From contig USBB01000007.1 in assembly GCA_900552795.1 (NCBI GenBank), positions 17,811-81,810 of the forward strand: a DNA stretch of 64,000 nucleotides, written 5' to 3'. Numbering within the stretch: position 1 is the first letter of the stretch; the number at the start of each line of letters is the position of its first letter. The notes under the pieces are model-generated. The model did not search any database. It worked only from the letters and a program-made list of their open reading frames with translations, and was not told the DNA's origin. Origin of the DNA: an uncultured Eubacterium sp. Its GTDB lineage: Bacteria > Bacillota > Clostridia > Lachnospirales > Lachnospiraceae. Made by a program: the position numbers and the translations under genes. This document shows, in pieces, positions 16,673 through 25,679 of this stretch.

Positions 16673-17989
16673 TTAATTTACATTTTCTTTGCTGTCTGTA
16701 TCAGCACCGGCACCTGTATTTTCAATAACATCACCAGACTGCTCACCGCTGCTTTGCTGATTTAGTTCAATGCCAAGCATCGACAAATAATTATCTACAG
16801 CAGTTTCGGCATCCTCGCCGTCCCAGATTTTACGAAACATTATCTCGTACCCTGAATATACATTTGCAGAACCGACAAATTTTGCCCTGATATCAGAATT
16901 TTCGTATGTATCATAAATAATTCCGAACGTCGAAGCAACCTTTTTATCAATATTTACTTTCTTTGCCGATATTTTTCCCGATGTATTAAACATTGCATTT
17001 GAATAATCATAACTTAACGCGTGAGCTACAGACTTTGCCACCTCAAGATTTCCCGCATATGAATTAACCACAGCAAGTGTCGTATCAGACAAATTTGTTA
17101 TTTCCATATCATTTCCCATGGTTGGAATTTTGCATACTCCGTATTCAATATCCGAATCTTCTATTGCTTTTAAATGATTTGCATCAACAATAGTATAAGC
17201 AAGCTTGCCCTCTGTAAACATTGATATACATGTATCCTGTGTAGTTTCAGACCTTTCTATGCCATAGACATCTCTTAACAATGCCACCTCATTCATAGCA
17301 GACTTAAGCCTTTCCGTATCAATATTTATCGCAGAGCTGTCCTCTCCATCTTCTCCTCCGGCCTGTATACTTCCGGCACTAAAGCCATAATTAAGCAGCA
17401 TATCTGATACATCCCACGTAATAATCTGTGTTATATTTTTGTTTTCATCTGTCTGCTGAAAATTGTCACTAAACTCAGTAAGAGCATTAAATGTATCCTT
17501 TGGCTCAACTACACTCTTATTATACACCATAAATGAAGTATTGAAATTTACGGGATAACCATACAGCTTTCCATTATAGGACGCTGCTTTAAGAGCTGTT
17601 TTTGTATATTTCTTTTCGGTGTAATATTTATCGTATGTATTGTTTTGAGCTGCAAGACCAAGTTTGCAAATCTTAGACAGTTCATGCGCTGACACTAAAT
17701 AAACATCTGCTATATTATCCTTATGAATACCCTGTTCATATATTGTATCAACGTAGTCCTCACCGCTTACAAGCACCGGAACAACCGTCACAAGCTCATT
17801 TGCCTCATGAAATTTCTTTGCAACATACTCAAGATATCCGTTGTAGCTTTCATCTGTATACCACACATTTACAGATACCTTTTCCTCCACATTGAGGTTC
17901 TTTGCCGTATCGTTTTCATCACTTCTGCACGCACATAAATTAAATGTCATGACAAGAAGCATACAAATTGCAATAATTTTTTTATACAA
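16673..17989 (-). CDS. ABC transporter solute-binding lipoprotein (family 1)
   Basis: 438 residues. A signal with a lipobox-like NLCAC near residue 21 leads into a family 1 (sugar-type) binding protein: NVWYTDESYNGYLEYVAKKF, YGYPVNFNTSFMVYNKSVVE, FTEGKLAYTIVDANHLK. The C-terminal tail is rich in Gln, Ser, Gly and Asp. The first codon is TTG at 17989 with AGGAAGG rather far upstream (17 bases), so the start is uncertain. No permease or ATPase genes are adjacent, making it an orphan receptor. It follows argD by 28 bases, so it may be expressed with the arginine operon. Confidence 0.85.
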   Translation of the reverse strand: MYKKIIAICMLLVMTFNLCACRSDENDTAKNLNVEEKVSVNVWYTDESYNGYLEYVAKKFHEANELVTVVPVLVSGEDYVDTIYEQGIHKDNIADVYLVSAHELSKICKLGLAAQNNTYDKYYTEKKYTKTALKAASYNGKLYGYPVNFNTSFMVYNKSVVEPKDTFNALTEFSDNFQQTDENKNITQIITWDVSDMLLNYGFSAGSIQAGGEDGEDSSAINIDTERLKSAMNEVALLRDVYGIERSETTQDTCISMFTEGKLAYTIVDANHLKAIEDSDIEYGVCKIPTMGNDMEITNLSDTTLAVVNSYAGNLEVAKSVAHALSYDYSNAMFNTSGKISAKKVNIDKKVASTFGIIYDTYENSDIRAKFVGSANVYSGYEIMFRKIWDGEDAETAVDNYLSMLGIELNQQSSGEQSGDVIENTGAGADTDSKENVN

Positions 17990-18017
17990 TATTATTTTTC
18001 ACACTACCTTCCTAATT

Positions 18018-19217
18018 TTAGATATTTCTGCATGTATCAAGCGCTTCTCTTAATTTAATTATCATTAAATCAACGTCTTCCTTAGTAATTACAAGCGGCG
18101 GCACAAATCTTATTACATTAGTTCCTGCCGAAAACAGAATAAGACCGTTATCTAATGCCTGCGCAATCACATTTTTAGGATTTATTGACAGCTGAAGTCC
18201 CTGAATCAGGCCAAGCCCTCTTCTTTCCTCAACTATATCATAATCAGCAACGATCTTTTCAAGCTCGTTTTTAAGATAATCTCCGACTACACGCACATTG
18301 TTAAGTACGTCAAGCTTGTCAAAAAGCTCAAAAACTTTTACAGCCGCTGCGCATGACAGCGGATTTCCACCGTAAGTACTTCCATGATCTCCCGGCACAA
18401 GTGCCTTTGCCACTTCATCTGTCGCAAGAAATGCTCCTACAGGCACACCACATCCCAACGCCTTTGCCACAGTAACTATATCAGGCTTTACTTCATACTG
18501 CTGATATGCAAACATTGAACCTGTTCTTCCCATTCCGCACTGGATTTCATCAAGTATCAGAAGTATTCCTCTCTCATCACAGAGCTTTCTTACACCTTCA
18601 ATAAATTCCTTTGTTGCAGGATATACACCGCCCTCTCCTTGTACAGTCTCAAATATAATAGCACATGTCTTATCATTTACAAGTGCCTTAACGCTATCGA
18701 GGTCATTAAACTGTGCAAATTTAATTCCCGGTATCATGGGTCCGAATGCTTCCCTGTAATGCTTATTTCCTGTAACAGCAAGCGCACCCATGCTTCTTCC
18801 GTGAAAAGAATGTTCCATTGCTATTATCTCATGGTCTGTCGAACCTGTTTTAAGATAAGCATATTTTTTAGCAAGCTTTACTGCTCCCTCAACAGCCTCA
18901 GTACCGCTGTTTGTAAAGAACACTCTGTCCATTCCTGATGCTTTTGTAATTGCCTTTGCTGCCTGTGCTGCCGGCTCATTATAAAAATAGTTTGACGTAT
19001 GTATAAGCTTATCAATCTGATTTTTTAATGTATCATTGTACTCTTTATTATTATATCCAAGTGCAAAAACCGCAATACCGGCACCGAAATCAAGATATTC
19101 TTTTCCGTTCTTATCATATAATCTTACACCATCACCTTTATCAAGAACAATCTGATATCGGTTGTATGTATGTATAAGATGCTCTTCTGCAGTCTCTATA
19201 ATTTTATCTGTTTCCAT
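18018..19217 (-). CDS. argD: Acetylornithine aminotransferase
   Basis: 399 residues, PLP-dependent class III aminotransferase converting N-acetylglutamate semialdehyde to N-acetylornithine. Motifs: FTNSGTEAVEGAVKLAKKY, EHSFHGRSMGALAVTG, LILDEIQCGMGRTG, and the PLP lysine in VTVAKALGCGVPVGAF. It begins 5 bases after argB and is part of argC-argJ-argB-argD on the minus strand. RBS GGAG lies 9 bases upstream. Confidence 0.97.
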   Translation of the reverse strand: METDKIIETAEEHLIHTYNRYQIVLDKGDGVRLYDKNGKEYLDFGAGIAVFALGYNNKEYNDTLKNQIDKLIHTSNYFYNEPAAQAAKAITKASGMDRVFFTNSGTEAVEGAVKLAKKYAYLKTGSTDHEIIAMEHSFHGRSMGALAVTGNKHYREAFGPMIPGIKFAQFNDLDSVKALVNDKTCAIIFETVQGEGGVYPATKEFIEGVRKLCDERGILLILDEIQCGMGRTGSMFAYQQYEVKPDIVTVAKALGCGVPVGAFLATDEVAKALVPGDHGSTYGGNPLSCAAAVKVFELFDKLDVLNNVRVVGDYLKNELEKIVADYDIVEERRGLGLIQGLQLSINPKNVIAQALDNGLILFSAGTNVIRFVPPLVITKEDVDLMIIKLREALDTCRNI

Positions 19218-19222
19218 ATTTA

Positions 19223-20119
19223 TTAATCTCCATTCTCGTAAAAATGCTGTGCATCCTTACCTAATATAGCTGTTCCAATTCCTTTATTTGTAAATATTTC
19301 CAGCAAAAGACAGTGCGGAATACGTCCATCAAGAATATGTACCCTTGATACACCATTTTCAATTGCATCAATGCAGTTATTAAGCTTAGGAAGCATTCCT
19401 CCGCCTATAGTTCCGCCATCAAGAAGTTCTCTGGCCTGACTTATTGTAAGCTCAGATATAAGACTGCTCTTATCATTATAATCTCTGTAAACTCCCTCAA
19501 TATCTGTAAGAAAAGCAAGCTTCTCGGCGTTAACCGCACGCGCAATGGCACAAGCTGCATCATCTGCATTTATGTTATATGAATGAAAATCATCATCATA
19601 TCCTATAGGGCATATAACAGGAAGAAAATCATCTTTTAAAAGAGCATGTATAATAGTTGTATCTACTTCCTTAACCTCGCCTACATATCCTATATCTTCA
19701 CCGTTTGAAAATTTCTTCTCAACCTTTAACATTCCGCCATCCTTGCCGCTTATTCCGCAAGCCTTTATACCCAGTGCCTCAATAAGAGAAACAAGACTTT
19801 TATTAACTTTATTAAGCACCATCTCGGCAATTTCCATTGTAGGTTCATCTGTAACTCTAAGACCATTTACAAATCTTGGTTCCATTCCGGATTTCTCAAC
19901 CCATTTGCTTATTTCCTTGCCACCGCCATGTACTATTATAGGCTTAAATCCGACAAGCTTAAGCAATACAACGTCCTGTATAACCTTTCTTTTAAGCTCC
20001 TCGTCAACCATTGCGCTGCCGCCATACTTAACAACTATTATCTTTCTGTTGAATTTCTGTATATAAGGCAGTGCTTCAATAAGTATCTGTGCTTTCTTTA
20101 ATTCGTCATTCATCTCCAT
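19223..20119 (-). CDS. argB: Acetylglutamate kinase
   Basis: 298 residues, amino-acid kinase family, phosphorylating N-acetylglutamate. Motifs: [60 protein letters not shown] and [18 protein letters not shown]. The N-terminal helix (residues 1-20) and C-terminal signature are those of the arginine-inhibited hexameric form, so feedback control is likely. Third gene of argCJBD. Confidence 0.97.
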   Translation of the reverse strand: MEMNDELKKAQILIEALPYIQKFNRKIIVVKYGGSAMVDEELKRKVIQDVVLLKLVGFKPIIVHGGGKEISKWVEKSGMEPRFVNGLRVTDEPTMEIAEMVLNKVNKSLVSLIEALGIKACGISGKDGGMLKVEKKFSNGEDIGYVGEVKEVDTTIIHALLKDDFLPVICPIGYDDDFHSYNINADDAACAIARAVNAEKLAFLTDIEGVYRDYNDKSSLISELTISQARELLDGGTIGGGMLPKLNNCIDAIENGVSRVHILDGRIPHCLLLEIFTNKGIGTAILGKDAQHFYENGD

Positions 20120-20163
20120 TACTCTGTTTTCCTTTCACAATATATTTATGATTACAGTATTAA

Positions 20164-21387
20164 TTATGAACGATAATCCGCATTTATCTTAACATAGTCA
20201 AATGTAAGGTCACATCCCCATGCAGTAGCTCTTTCAGTTCCCTGTTTTATATCAGCTATGGCTGTCACAGGATTTTTCGAAAGTATTTCCGTAGCTTTCT
20301 GTTCACTATAATCTGTGGCTGTTCCGTTCTCTACGATTTTTAACTTTCCTGCTTCACTCTCAAAATAAATATCCACAAGTTCAGGGTCAAAATCTGCTCC
20401 CGAATACCCCATCGCACAAAGAATTCTTCCCCAGTTGGCATCATGGCCGAAGATTGCAGCCTTTGTAAGGCTTGAGGTAATCACTGACTTTGCAAGTGTA
20501 CGTGCCTGCTGTTTTGTGGCAGCGTTAATAACCTTTGCCTCAAAAAGACATGTACATCCCTCACCATCACCTGCAATCTTTTTAGAAAGTTCGGTCAGGA
20601 CATAGCTAAGTGCCTCATAAAATGTATTATAATCGTCTCCTTCACTCTCAATCAACTGATTCTGGCTCATTCCGTTTGCAAGCACAAGCACAGTGTCATT
20701 TGTTGATGTATCTCCGTCAACAGAAATCATATTAAATGAATCTTCAACTATAGCACTTGTCATTTTCTGCAGCATATTTTTTGAAATTGCAGCATCTGTA
20801 GTTACAAAACAAAGCATTGTAGCCATATTTGGGTGTATCATGCCTGCGCCCTTACACATGCCTCCGACTGTTACGTCCTTACCTCCTATATTTACCTTAC
20901 ATGCAACCTCCTTTGCACATGTATCGGTAGTCATAATTGCTTCCGCCGCCTGTGTCCCTGCCTCCAAAGACTCACTTAAGCTTTCAGGAAGCACTTCTAT
21001 ACCACTGCAAATTATATCCATCGGAAGCTGTTTTCCTATAACACCTGTAGAAGCTATTAATACTTCTTGACTTTTAATTCCAAGCTTTGCTGCTGCTGCA
21101 TGAGCCTCTTTACTACAGGCTTCATCCCCCTCTGCTCCTGTGCAGGCATTTGCAACGCCGCTGTTAATCACTATAGCATGAGCCTCATTTGTATTATACA
21201 CAATATTTTTATCCCATTTTACAGGTGCCGCAAAAACCTTGTTAGTTGTGAATGTTCCTGCAGTAACACATGGTTTTTCACTAAAAACCATCGCCATATC
21301 TTTTTTTTCGTTATTTTTAATACCTGCGTTAACTCCTGCTGCCTTAAATCCCAATGCAGCAGTAACGCCTCCTTTAATTATTTCCAT
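20164..21387 (-). CDS. argJ: Bifunctional glutamate N-acetyltransferase / ornithine acetyltransferase
   Basis: 407 residues from the ATG at 21387 (GGAG 6 bases upstream; the ATG at 21399 overlaps it). It recycles the acetyl group from N-acetylornithine to glutamate, which explains why no argA or argE is present. The precursor self-cleaves before the nucleophilic Thr in GMIHPNMATMLCFV. Other signatures are FTTNKVFAAPVKWDK, SGVANACTGAEG, and a C-terminal DFDPELVDIYFES. Second gene of argCJBD. Confidence 0.97.
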   Translation of the reverse strand: MEIIKGGVTAALGFKAAGVNAGIKNNEKKDMAMVFSEKPCVTAGTFTTNKVFAAPVKWDKNIVYNTNEAHAIVINSGVANACTGAEGDEACSKEAHAAAAKLGIKSQEVLIASTGVIGKQLPMDIICSGIEVLPESLSESLEAGTQAAEAIMTTDTCAKEVACKVNIGGKDVTVGGMCKGAGMIHPNMATMLCFVTTDAAISKNMLQKMTSAIVEDSFNMISVDGDTSTNDTVLVLANGMSQNQLIESEGDDYNTFYEALSYVLTELSKKIAGDGEGCTCLFEAKVINAATKQQARTLAKSVITSSLTKAAIFGHDANWGRILCAMGYSGADFDPELVDIYFESEAGKLKIVENGTATDYSEQKATEILSKNPVTAIADIKQGTERATAWGCDLTFDYVKINADYRS

Positions 21388-21425
21388 ACTAATCTCCATT
21401 CCGCAGTAATTTTATTGTAATCATT

Positions 21426-22472
21426 TTATGGGAACAATGGAACCATCTTAAGGCCCTCGTTTTCAGGCAACCCAAACAAAAGATTCATATTCTGAACAGC
21501 CTGTCCTGCTGCACCCTTAACAAGATTATCCAATGCACCCATCATTATAAGCCTGTTTGTCCTCGGCTCTATCTTAAAGCCTATATCTACAAAATTACTG
21601 CCCTCAACCCAGCGTGTCTCCGGACACACATCCTTTTCAAGCACTCTTATAAAAAATTCATTTCCATAATATTTATCGTATATTGCCTTAACCTCATCAT
21701 ATGTAACGCACTTTTTTAGGTTTGCATATGATGTCACAAGAATACCCCTGTTCATCGGAACAAGATGCGGAGTGAATATAAGCTTTATATCATTTCTGCC
21801 GCATGCGTATCCGAGCTGCTCCTCTATCTCAGGTGTATGTCTGTGAGTTCCGACACCATAAGCTTTCATGCTCTCATTTACCTCACAGAAAAGATTAGGC
21901 ACCTTTGCACCTCTTCCTGCTCCTGATGTACCGCTTTTTGCATCAATTATTATGCTGTCAGGGTCAATGATTCCTTCTTTTACCATAGGATACAATGTAA
22001 GAATTGATGTCGTTGTATAACATCCCGGATTTGCTATAATTCTTGTATTTTCATTAATCTTATCCCTGTTTATCTCACACAGTCCATAAACAGCTTCATC
22101 TATATATTTCGGCGCTTTGTGTGTAATTTTATACCATTCCTCATACACATTTACATCCTTAAGTCTGAAGTCAGCGCTTAAATCTATAATCTTTACTTTA
22201 TTTAAAATATCATCGTTTACAAGTGAAGCGCATAAGCCCTGCGGAGTCGCTGTAAAAATAACATCAACTGCCTCTGCAAGCTCTTCCATATTATCATCCA
22301 TACATACGTTATCTACAAGCTGAAACATATTTCTGTATACATCTGCATATTTCTGGTCTATGTAACTTCTTGAACCGAACCACACTATCTCTACATCCTT
22401 ATGTCCCAAAAGAATTCTCACCAGCTCATTTCCGGCATATCCTGTAGAACCGATTATACCAGCCTTTATCAT
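21426..22472 (-). CDS. argC: N-acetyl-gamma-glutamyl-phosphate reductase
   Basis: 348 residues. NADPH-dependent reduction to N-acetylglutamate semialdehyde. N-terminal Rossmann GIIGSTGYAGNELVRIL, the catalytic cysteine in IANPGCYTTTSILTLYP, and the HRHTPEIEEQLG histidine motif. It is the first gene of the arginine operon, divergent from argG. RBS GGAGGA lies upstream. Regulation by an ArgR/AhrC-type repressor is likely from the palindromes in the intergenic region. Confidence 0.97.
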   Translation of the reverse strand: MIKAGIIGSTGYAGNELVRILLGHKDVEIVWFGSRSYIDQKYADVYRNMFQLVDNVCMDDNMEELAEAVDVIFTATPQGLCASLVNDDILNKVKIIDLSADFRLKDVNVYEEWYKITHKAPKYIDEAVYGLCEINRDKINENTRIIANPGCYTTTSILTLYPMVKEGIIDPDSIIIDAKSGTSGAGRGAKVPNLFCEVNESMKAYGVGTHRHTPEIEEQLGYACGRNDIKLIFTPHLVPMNRGILVTSYANLKKCVTYDEVKAIYDKYYGNEFFIRVLEKDVCPETRWVEGSNFVDIGFKIEPRTNRLIMMGALDNLVKGAAGQAVQNMNLLFGLPENEGLKMVPLFP

Positions 22473-22566
22473 AAATATTCCTCCATTCCGAATACTTTCT
22501 AAACTTAAACTTCATTATAACAACTTTTTTTCTGATGTAAAGACCTATTTGCATATTTTTTATATT

Positions 22567-22641
22567 TATACATAAATAGTGTATATTTTTACATAATATC
22601 AGCTTTTTACTATTGCATTTTAACTTTATTTGGATTATTAT
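22567..22641. promoter_or_regulatory. argG promoter and candidate ARG boxes between argC and argG
   Basis: Plus-strand promoter TTGCAT (22613-22618), 17-base spacer, TATTAT (22636-22641). Upstream an AT-rich inverted repeat TATACA...TGTATA (22567-22585) and the ARG-box-like TGTATATTTTTACATA (22580-22595) fit the ArgR/AhrC recognition pattern. After the start, TCCGG-ACTGAA-CCGGA forms a short hairpin in the leader (22657-22672). No argR gene is in the window. Confidence 0.6.
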
Positions 22642-22711
22642 AAGGTTCAGAGATTTTCCGGACTGAACCGGATGATAAAATATCTATAATACATATAGGA
22701 GGACTTTCAAT

Positions 22712-23923
22712 ATGAAAGAAAAAGTTATTCTCGCTTACTCAGGCGGACTTGACACTACAGCTATTATTCCTTGGCTTAAGGAAAACTTTGACTATGAAGT
22801 AATCTGTGTATGCGCAGACTGCGGACAGGAAGAGGAGCTTGACGGTCTCGAAGAAAGAGCTATTTCATGCGGGGCTTCTAAGTTATATATCGAAGACTTA
22901 ACTGATGAATTCTGTGACGATTACATTGTTCCATGTGTTCAGGCTCACGCTGTTTATGAAAATAAATATCTTCTTGGTACTTCTATGGCAAGACCGCTTA
23001 TTGCAAAAAGACTTGTTGAAATTGCAAGAAAAGAGGGTGCTACTGCTATATGCCACGGTGCTACAGGAAAAGGAAATGACCAGATCCGTTTTGAGCTTAC
23101 AATAAAGGCTTTGGCTCCTGACATTAAGATTATAGCTGCATGGAGAAATGAAAAATGGACAATGAATTCACGTGAGGAAGAAATCGAATACTGCAGACAG
23201 CACGGTATCAATCTTCCATTTTCAGCAGATACAAGCTACAGTCGTGACCGTAATATCTGGCACATAAGCCATGAAGGTCTTGAGCTTGAAGATCCTGCAA
23301 ATGAGCCAAATTATGATCATCTTCTTGTACTTGGAACAACTCCTGAAAAAGCTCCTGATGAGGGTGAGTATGTTACAATGACTTTTGAAAAAGGTGTTCC
23401 TAAGACAGTTAATGGAAAGGCTATGAAAGTTTCAGATATCATAAGGGAACTTAACAGAATCGGCGGAAAGCACGGTATCGGTATTATTGATATTGTCGAA
23501 AATCGTGTTGTAGGTATGAAATCTCGAGGTGTATATGAAACACCTGGCGGAACTATTCTTTATGAAGCACATCAGCAGCTTGAAGAGCTTGTTCTTGACA
23601 GAGATACAACAACTATGAAGCTTGACATGGGAAACAAATTTGCTCAGATAGTATATGAAGGAAAATGGGAAACACCTCTTCGTGAAGCTGTTCAGGCATT
23701 CATCGAAAAGACTCAGGAAAAGGTAACGGGCGAGGTTAAATTTAAGCTTTACAAAGGAAATATAATAAAAGCAGGCACAACTTCTCCATATTCACTTTAC
23801 AATGAATCAATCGCATCATTTACAACAGGTGACCTTTATGACCACCATGATGCCGAAGGCTTCATCAATCTCTTCGGTCTCTCATTAAAGGTACGCGCAA
23901 TGAAAGATCAGGAAAATAAATAA
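22712..23923 (+). CDS. argG: Argininosuccinate synthase
   Basis: 403 residues. ATP-dependent joining of citrulline and aspartate. PP-loop [15 protein letters not shown] at residues 8-22; [23 protein letters not shown]; and [21 protein letters not shown] strong AGGAGG is 9 bases upstream. It is divergent from argCJBD; argH and argF are not present, so the last step is encoded elsewhere. Confidence 0.97.
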   Translation: MKEKVILAYSGGLDTTAIIPWLKENFDYEVICVCADCGQEEELDGLEERAISCGASKLYIEDLTDEFCDDYIVPCVQAHAVYENKYLLGTSMARPLIAKRLVEIARKEGATAICHGATGKGNDQIRFELTIKALAPDIKIIAAWRNEKWTMNSREEEIEYCRQHGINLPFSADTSYSRDRNIWHISHEGLELEDPANEPNYDHLLVLGTTPEKAPDEGEYVTMTFEKGVPKTVNGKAMKVSDIIRELNRIGGKHGIGIIDIVENRVVGMKSRGVYETPGGTILYEAHQQLEELVLDRDTTTMKLDMGNKFAQIVYEGKWETPLREAVQAFIEKTQEKVTGEVKFKLYKGNIIKAGTTSPYSLYNESIASFTTGDLYDHHDAEGFINLFGLSLKVRAMKDQENK

Positions 23924-23965
23924 ATAAAATAAGAAATTTCATAGAATTTCCTATATAATAAAAGA

Positions 23966-24014
23966 GCATCACTCATGTCAGATAATTTCAAATCTGCATG
24001 AGTGATGCTTTTTT
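23966..24014 (+). terminator. Terminator of argG
   Basis: GCATCACTCATG (23966-23977) pairs with CATGAGTGATGC (23997-24008), followed by six T. Confidence 0.93.
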
Positions 24015-24024
24015 ATAAATAATT

Positions 24025-24085
24025 AAGGTCATTCCCCCACTACCCTGCAGGCACAAGTGAGCTCAAGACCTTTTGACACTGTAAT
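24025..24085 (-). repeat. Dispersed hairpin repeat, long copy (inverted)
   Basis: Reverse complement of the repeat at 10555-10622. It contains AGTG/CACT and AAGGTC/GACCTT pairing and ends in CTTTTGACACTGTAAT. It lies between argG and the bacteriocin exporter genes. Confidence 0.8.
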
Positions 24086-24103
24086 TTTATAAACTAATCT
24101 ATG

Positions 24104-25666
24104 TTAATCCAATAAATCAAGCTTTTCCAAGACAAATTCCAAAATATTCTTTTCGTCTACCACTACCTTGGCATTACAAGCCATTCCGTTTATAATGCTT
24201 CCTGTTTTTCCATCCTTATTTGTGACAGTTGTCTGGTCGCATCTAACCTTTACGAGATAATATGCGCTTCCCGAATTCTGGTTTACTTTAATGTCTTTTG
24301 AAATTGATTCAATATTTCCCGTAAAATAACCGTATTCATTTGATGGATATGCCGCAATCTCAAACTTTACTTCCTGTCCCTCTTTAAGCTTTGCAATATC
24401 CTGATTTTCCACATAAATTTCAGCATAATATCCTTTTGTATTTTCAGGAAGAATCTGACATACAGCGGTTCCCTGCGCAATATAATTTCCCTCTGTAATC
24501 TCCTGCAGCATATAAATATATCCTGACCTCTGTGCCATTACAGTTGCCTTACCGCTCTCTGAATCATACTGCTTAAGTATATTCTCACATTCTCTTTTTT
24601 TATCATTAAAGCTAAGTATCTCTGCCGCCACGCTTTGCTTTTCAGTAAGAATATTAATATCTCCGCTGCTATTACCGCTTTCATTAATTACCTTTAACTT
24701 ATCTTTAAGCGCTGACAAACTGTTTTCTGCCGCACTTAAAGTCTCCTTAACAGTTGTAATCTGCTGTTCTACAACTGATATCTGCTGAAGTTCCAAATTG
24801 TCGAGAGTTATCTTTTTCTCGCCTGAAAGTCTGCTTATTACATTCTTACAATCCTCAAGCTGCTTTTTAATGCTTTCGACATCTATACTTCCGGAAGTCT
24901 GCCCATCATTTATCTTATTATCAAGCGCCTCCTTTTGCTTTTCATAATCAGCTATCTGAGTATCATACTGCGCGGCAGTCAAATTATATTTCGCTATATA
25001 ACTGCTTACCAGCGTCTCATAATAGCTTTCAGACGATGAAAAACTGTTATTTCTGTTCTTAACACACTGTTCTGCCTGTTCTAATTTGCTTATCTGCTGC
25101 TCACAGCTATTTTTCTGACTTTTAATGCTGTTTATCTCATTTTGTAGCTGCTCTTTTTGCTTATAAATTTCTGTATCAGTATTTTTACCGGCTGACGCAA
25201 GCTTCTCTTTTTTTATTTCAAATTCCTTATAATATTTATTATCCTCATGCGCATTTAACGCAGCATTTTCACCATTTAAATATCTCTCATACGCCTTTAG
25301 TATTTCAATACGGTCCGTTATATCATCATATAAAACTTCCTGCGCTTTAACCTCATTTTCAATAGAGGAATCAGCGTCTACGGTAAATAAAATATCTCCC
25401 TCATTTACATACTGCCCCTCTTCTATATTACACGATGAAATTTGACCATTTATACCGACACTTACATTAACTGCGCTCTCCTCACTTCTAAATATTCCGC
25501 TGCTCTTTACAACAATATCCATCTTTGAAAACCACATCCAGCCAACTGCTGTAATAAGTAATACTGCCAATATATAAATCAAATACACCATAAAAGGGTT
25601 AGGCTTTGATTCGTATACCTCAACACTGTCACTAATATCGGTCATATCCACTATAATAGGTTTCAC
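24104..25666 (-). CDS. HlyD-family bacteriocin secretion adaptor
   Basis: 520 residues from a GTG start with AGGAGGGGG 6 bases upstream. One membrane segment near residues 28-50 (VYLIYILAVLLITAVGWMWF). A biotinyl-lipoyl-like strand pair (VSVGINGQISSCNIEEGQYV), long coiled coils about 110-370 (many Gln, Glu and Lys heptads), then the second half of the barrel-sandwich and beta-barrel domain (VMAQRSGYIYMLQEITEGNY). In class II bacteriocin systems this accessory protein works with the peptidase-containing ABC transporter to carry the cleaved peptide through the envelope. Last gene of the island's transcription unit, 13 bases after the exporter. Confidence 0.93.
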   Translation of the reverse strand: MKPIIVDMTDISDSVEVYESKPNPFMVYLIYILAVLLITAVGWMWFSKMDIVVKSSGIFRSEESAVNVSVGINGQISSCNIEEGQYVNEGDILFTVDADSSIENEVKAQEVLYDDITDRIEILKAYERYLNGENAALNAHEDNKYYKEFEIKKEKLASAGKNTDTEIYKQKEQLQNEINSIKSQKNSCEQQISKLEQAEQCVKNRNNSFSSSESYYETLVSSYIAKYNLTAAQYDTQIADYEKQKEALDNKINDGQTSGSIDVESIKKQLEDCKNVISRLSGEKKITLDNLELQQISVVEQQITTVKETLSAAENSLSALKDKLKVINESGNSSGDINILTEKQSVAAEILSFNDKKRECENILKQYDSESGKATVMAQRSGYIYMLQEITEGNYIAQGTAVCQILPENTKGYYAEIYVENQDIAKLKEGQEVKFEIAAYPSNEYGYFTGNIESISKDIKVNQNSGSAYYLVKVRCDQTTVTNKDGKTGSIINGMACNAKVVVDEKNILEFVLEKLDLLD

Positions 25667-25679
25667 AAATATCCCCCTC

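Noticed and set aside
22473..22711. T-box leader for the arginine genes
   Set aside because: No T-box TGGNACC element; AT-rich palindromes fit repressor sites better.
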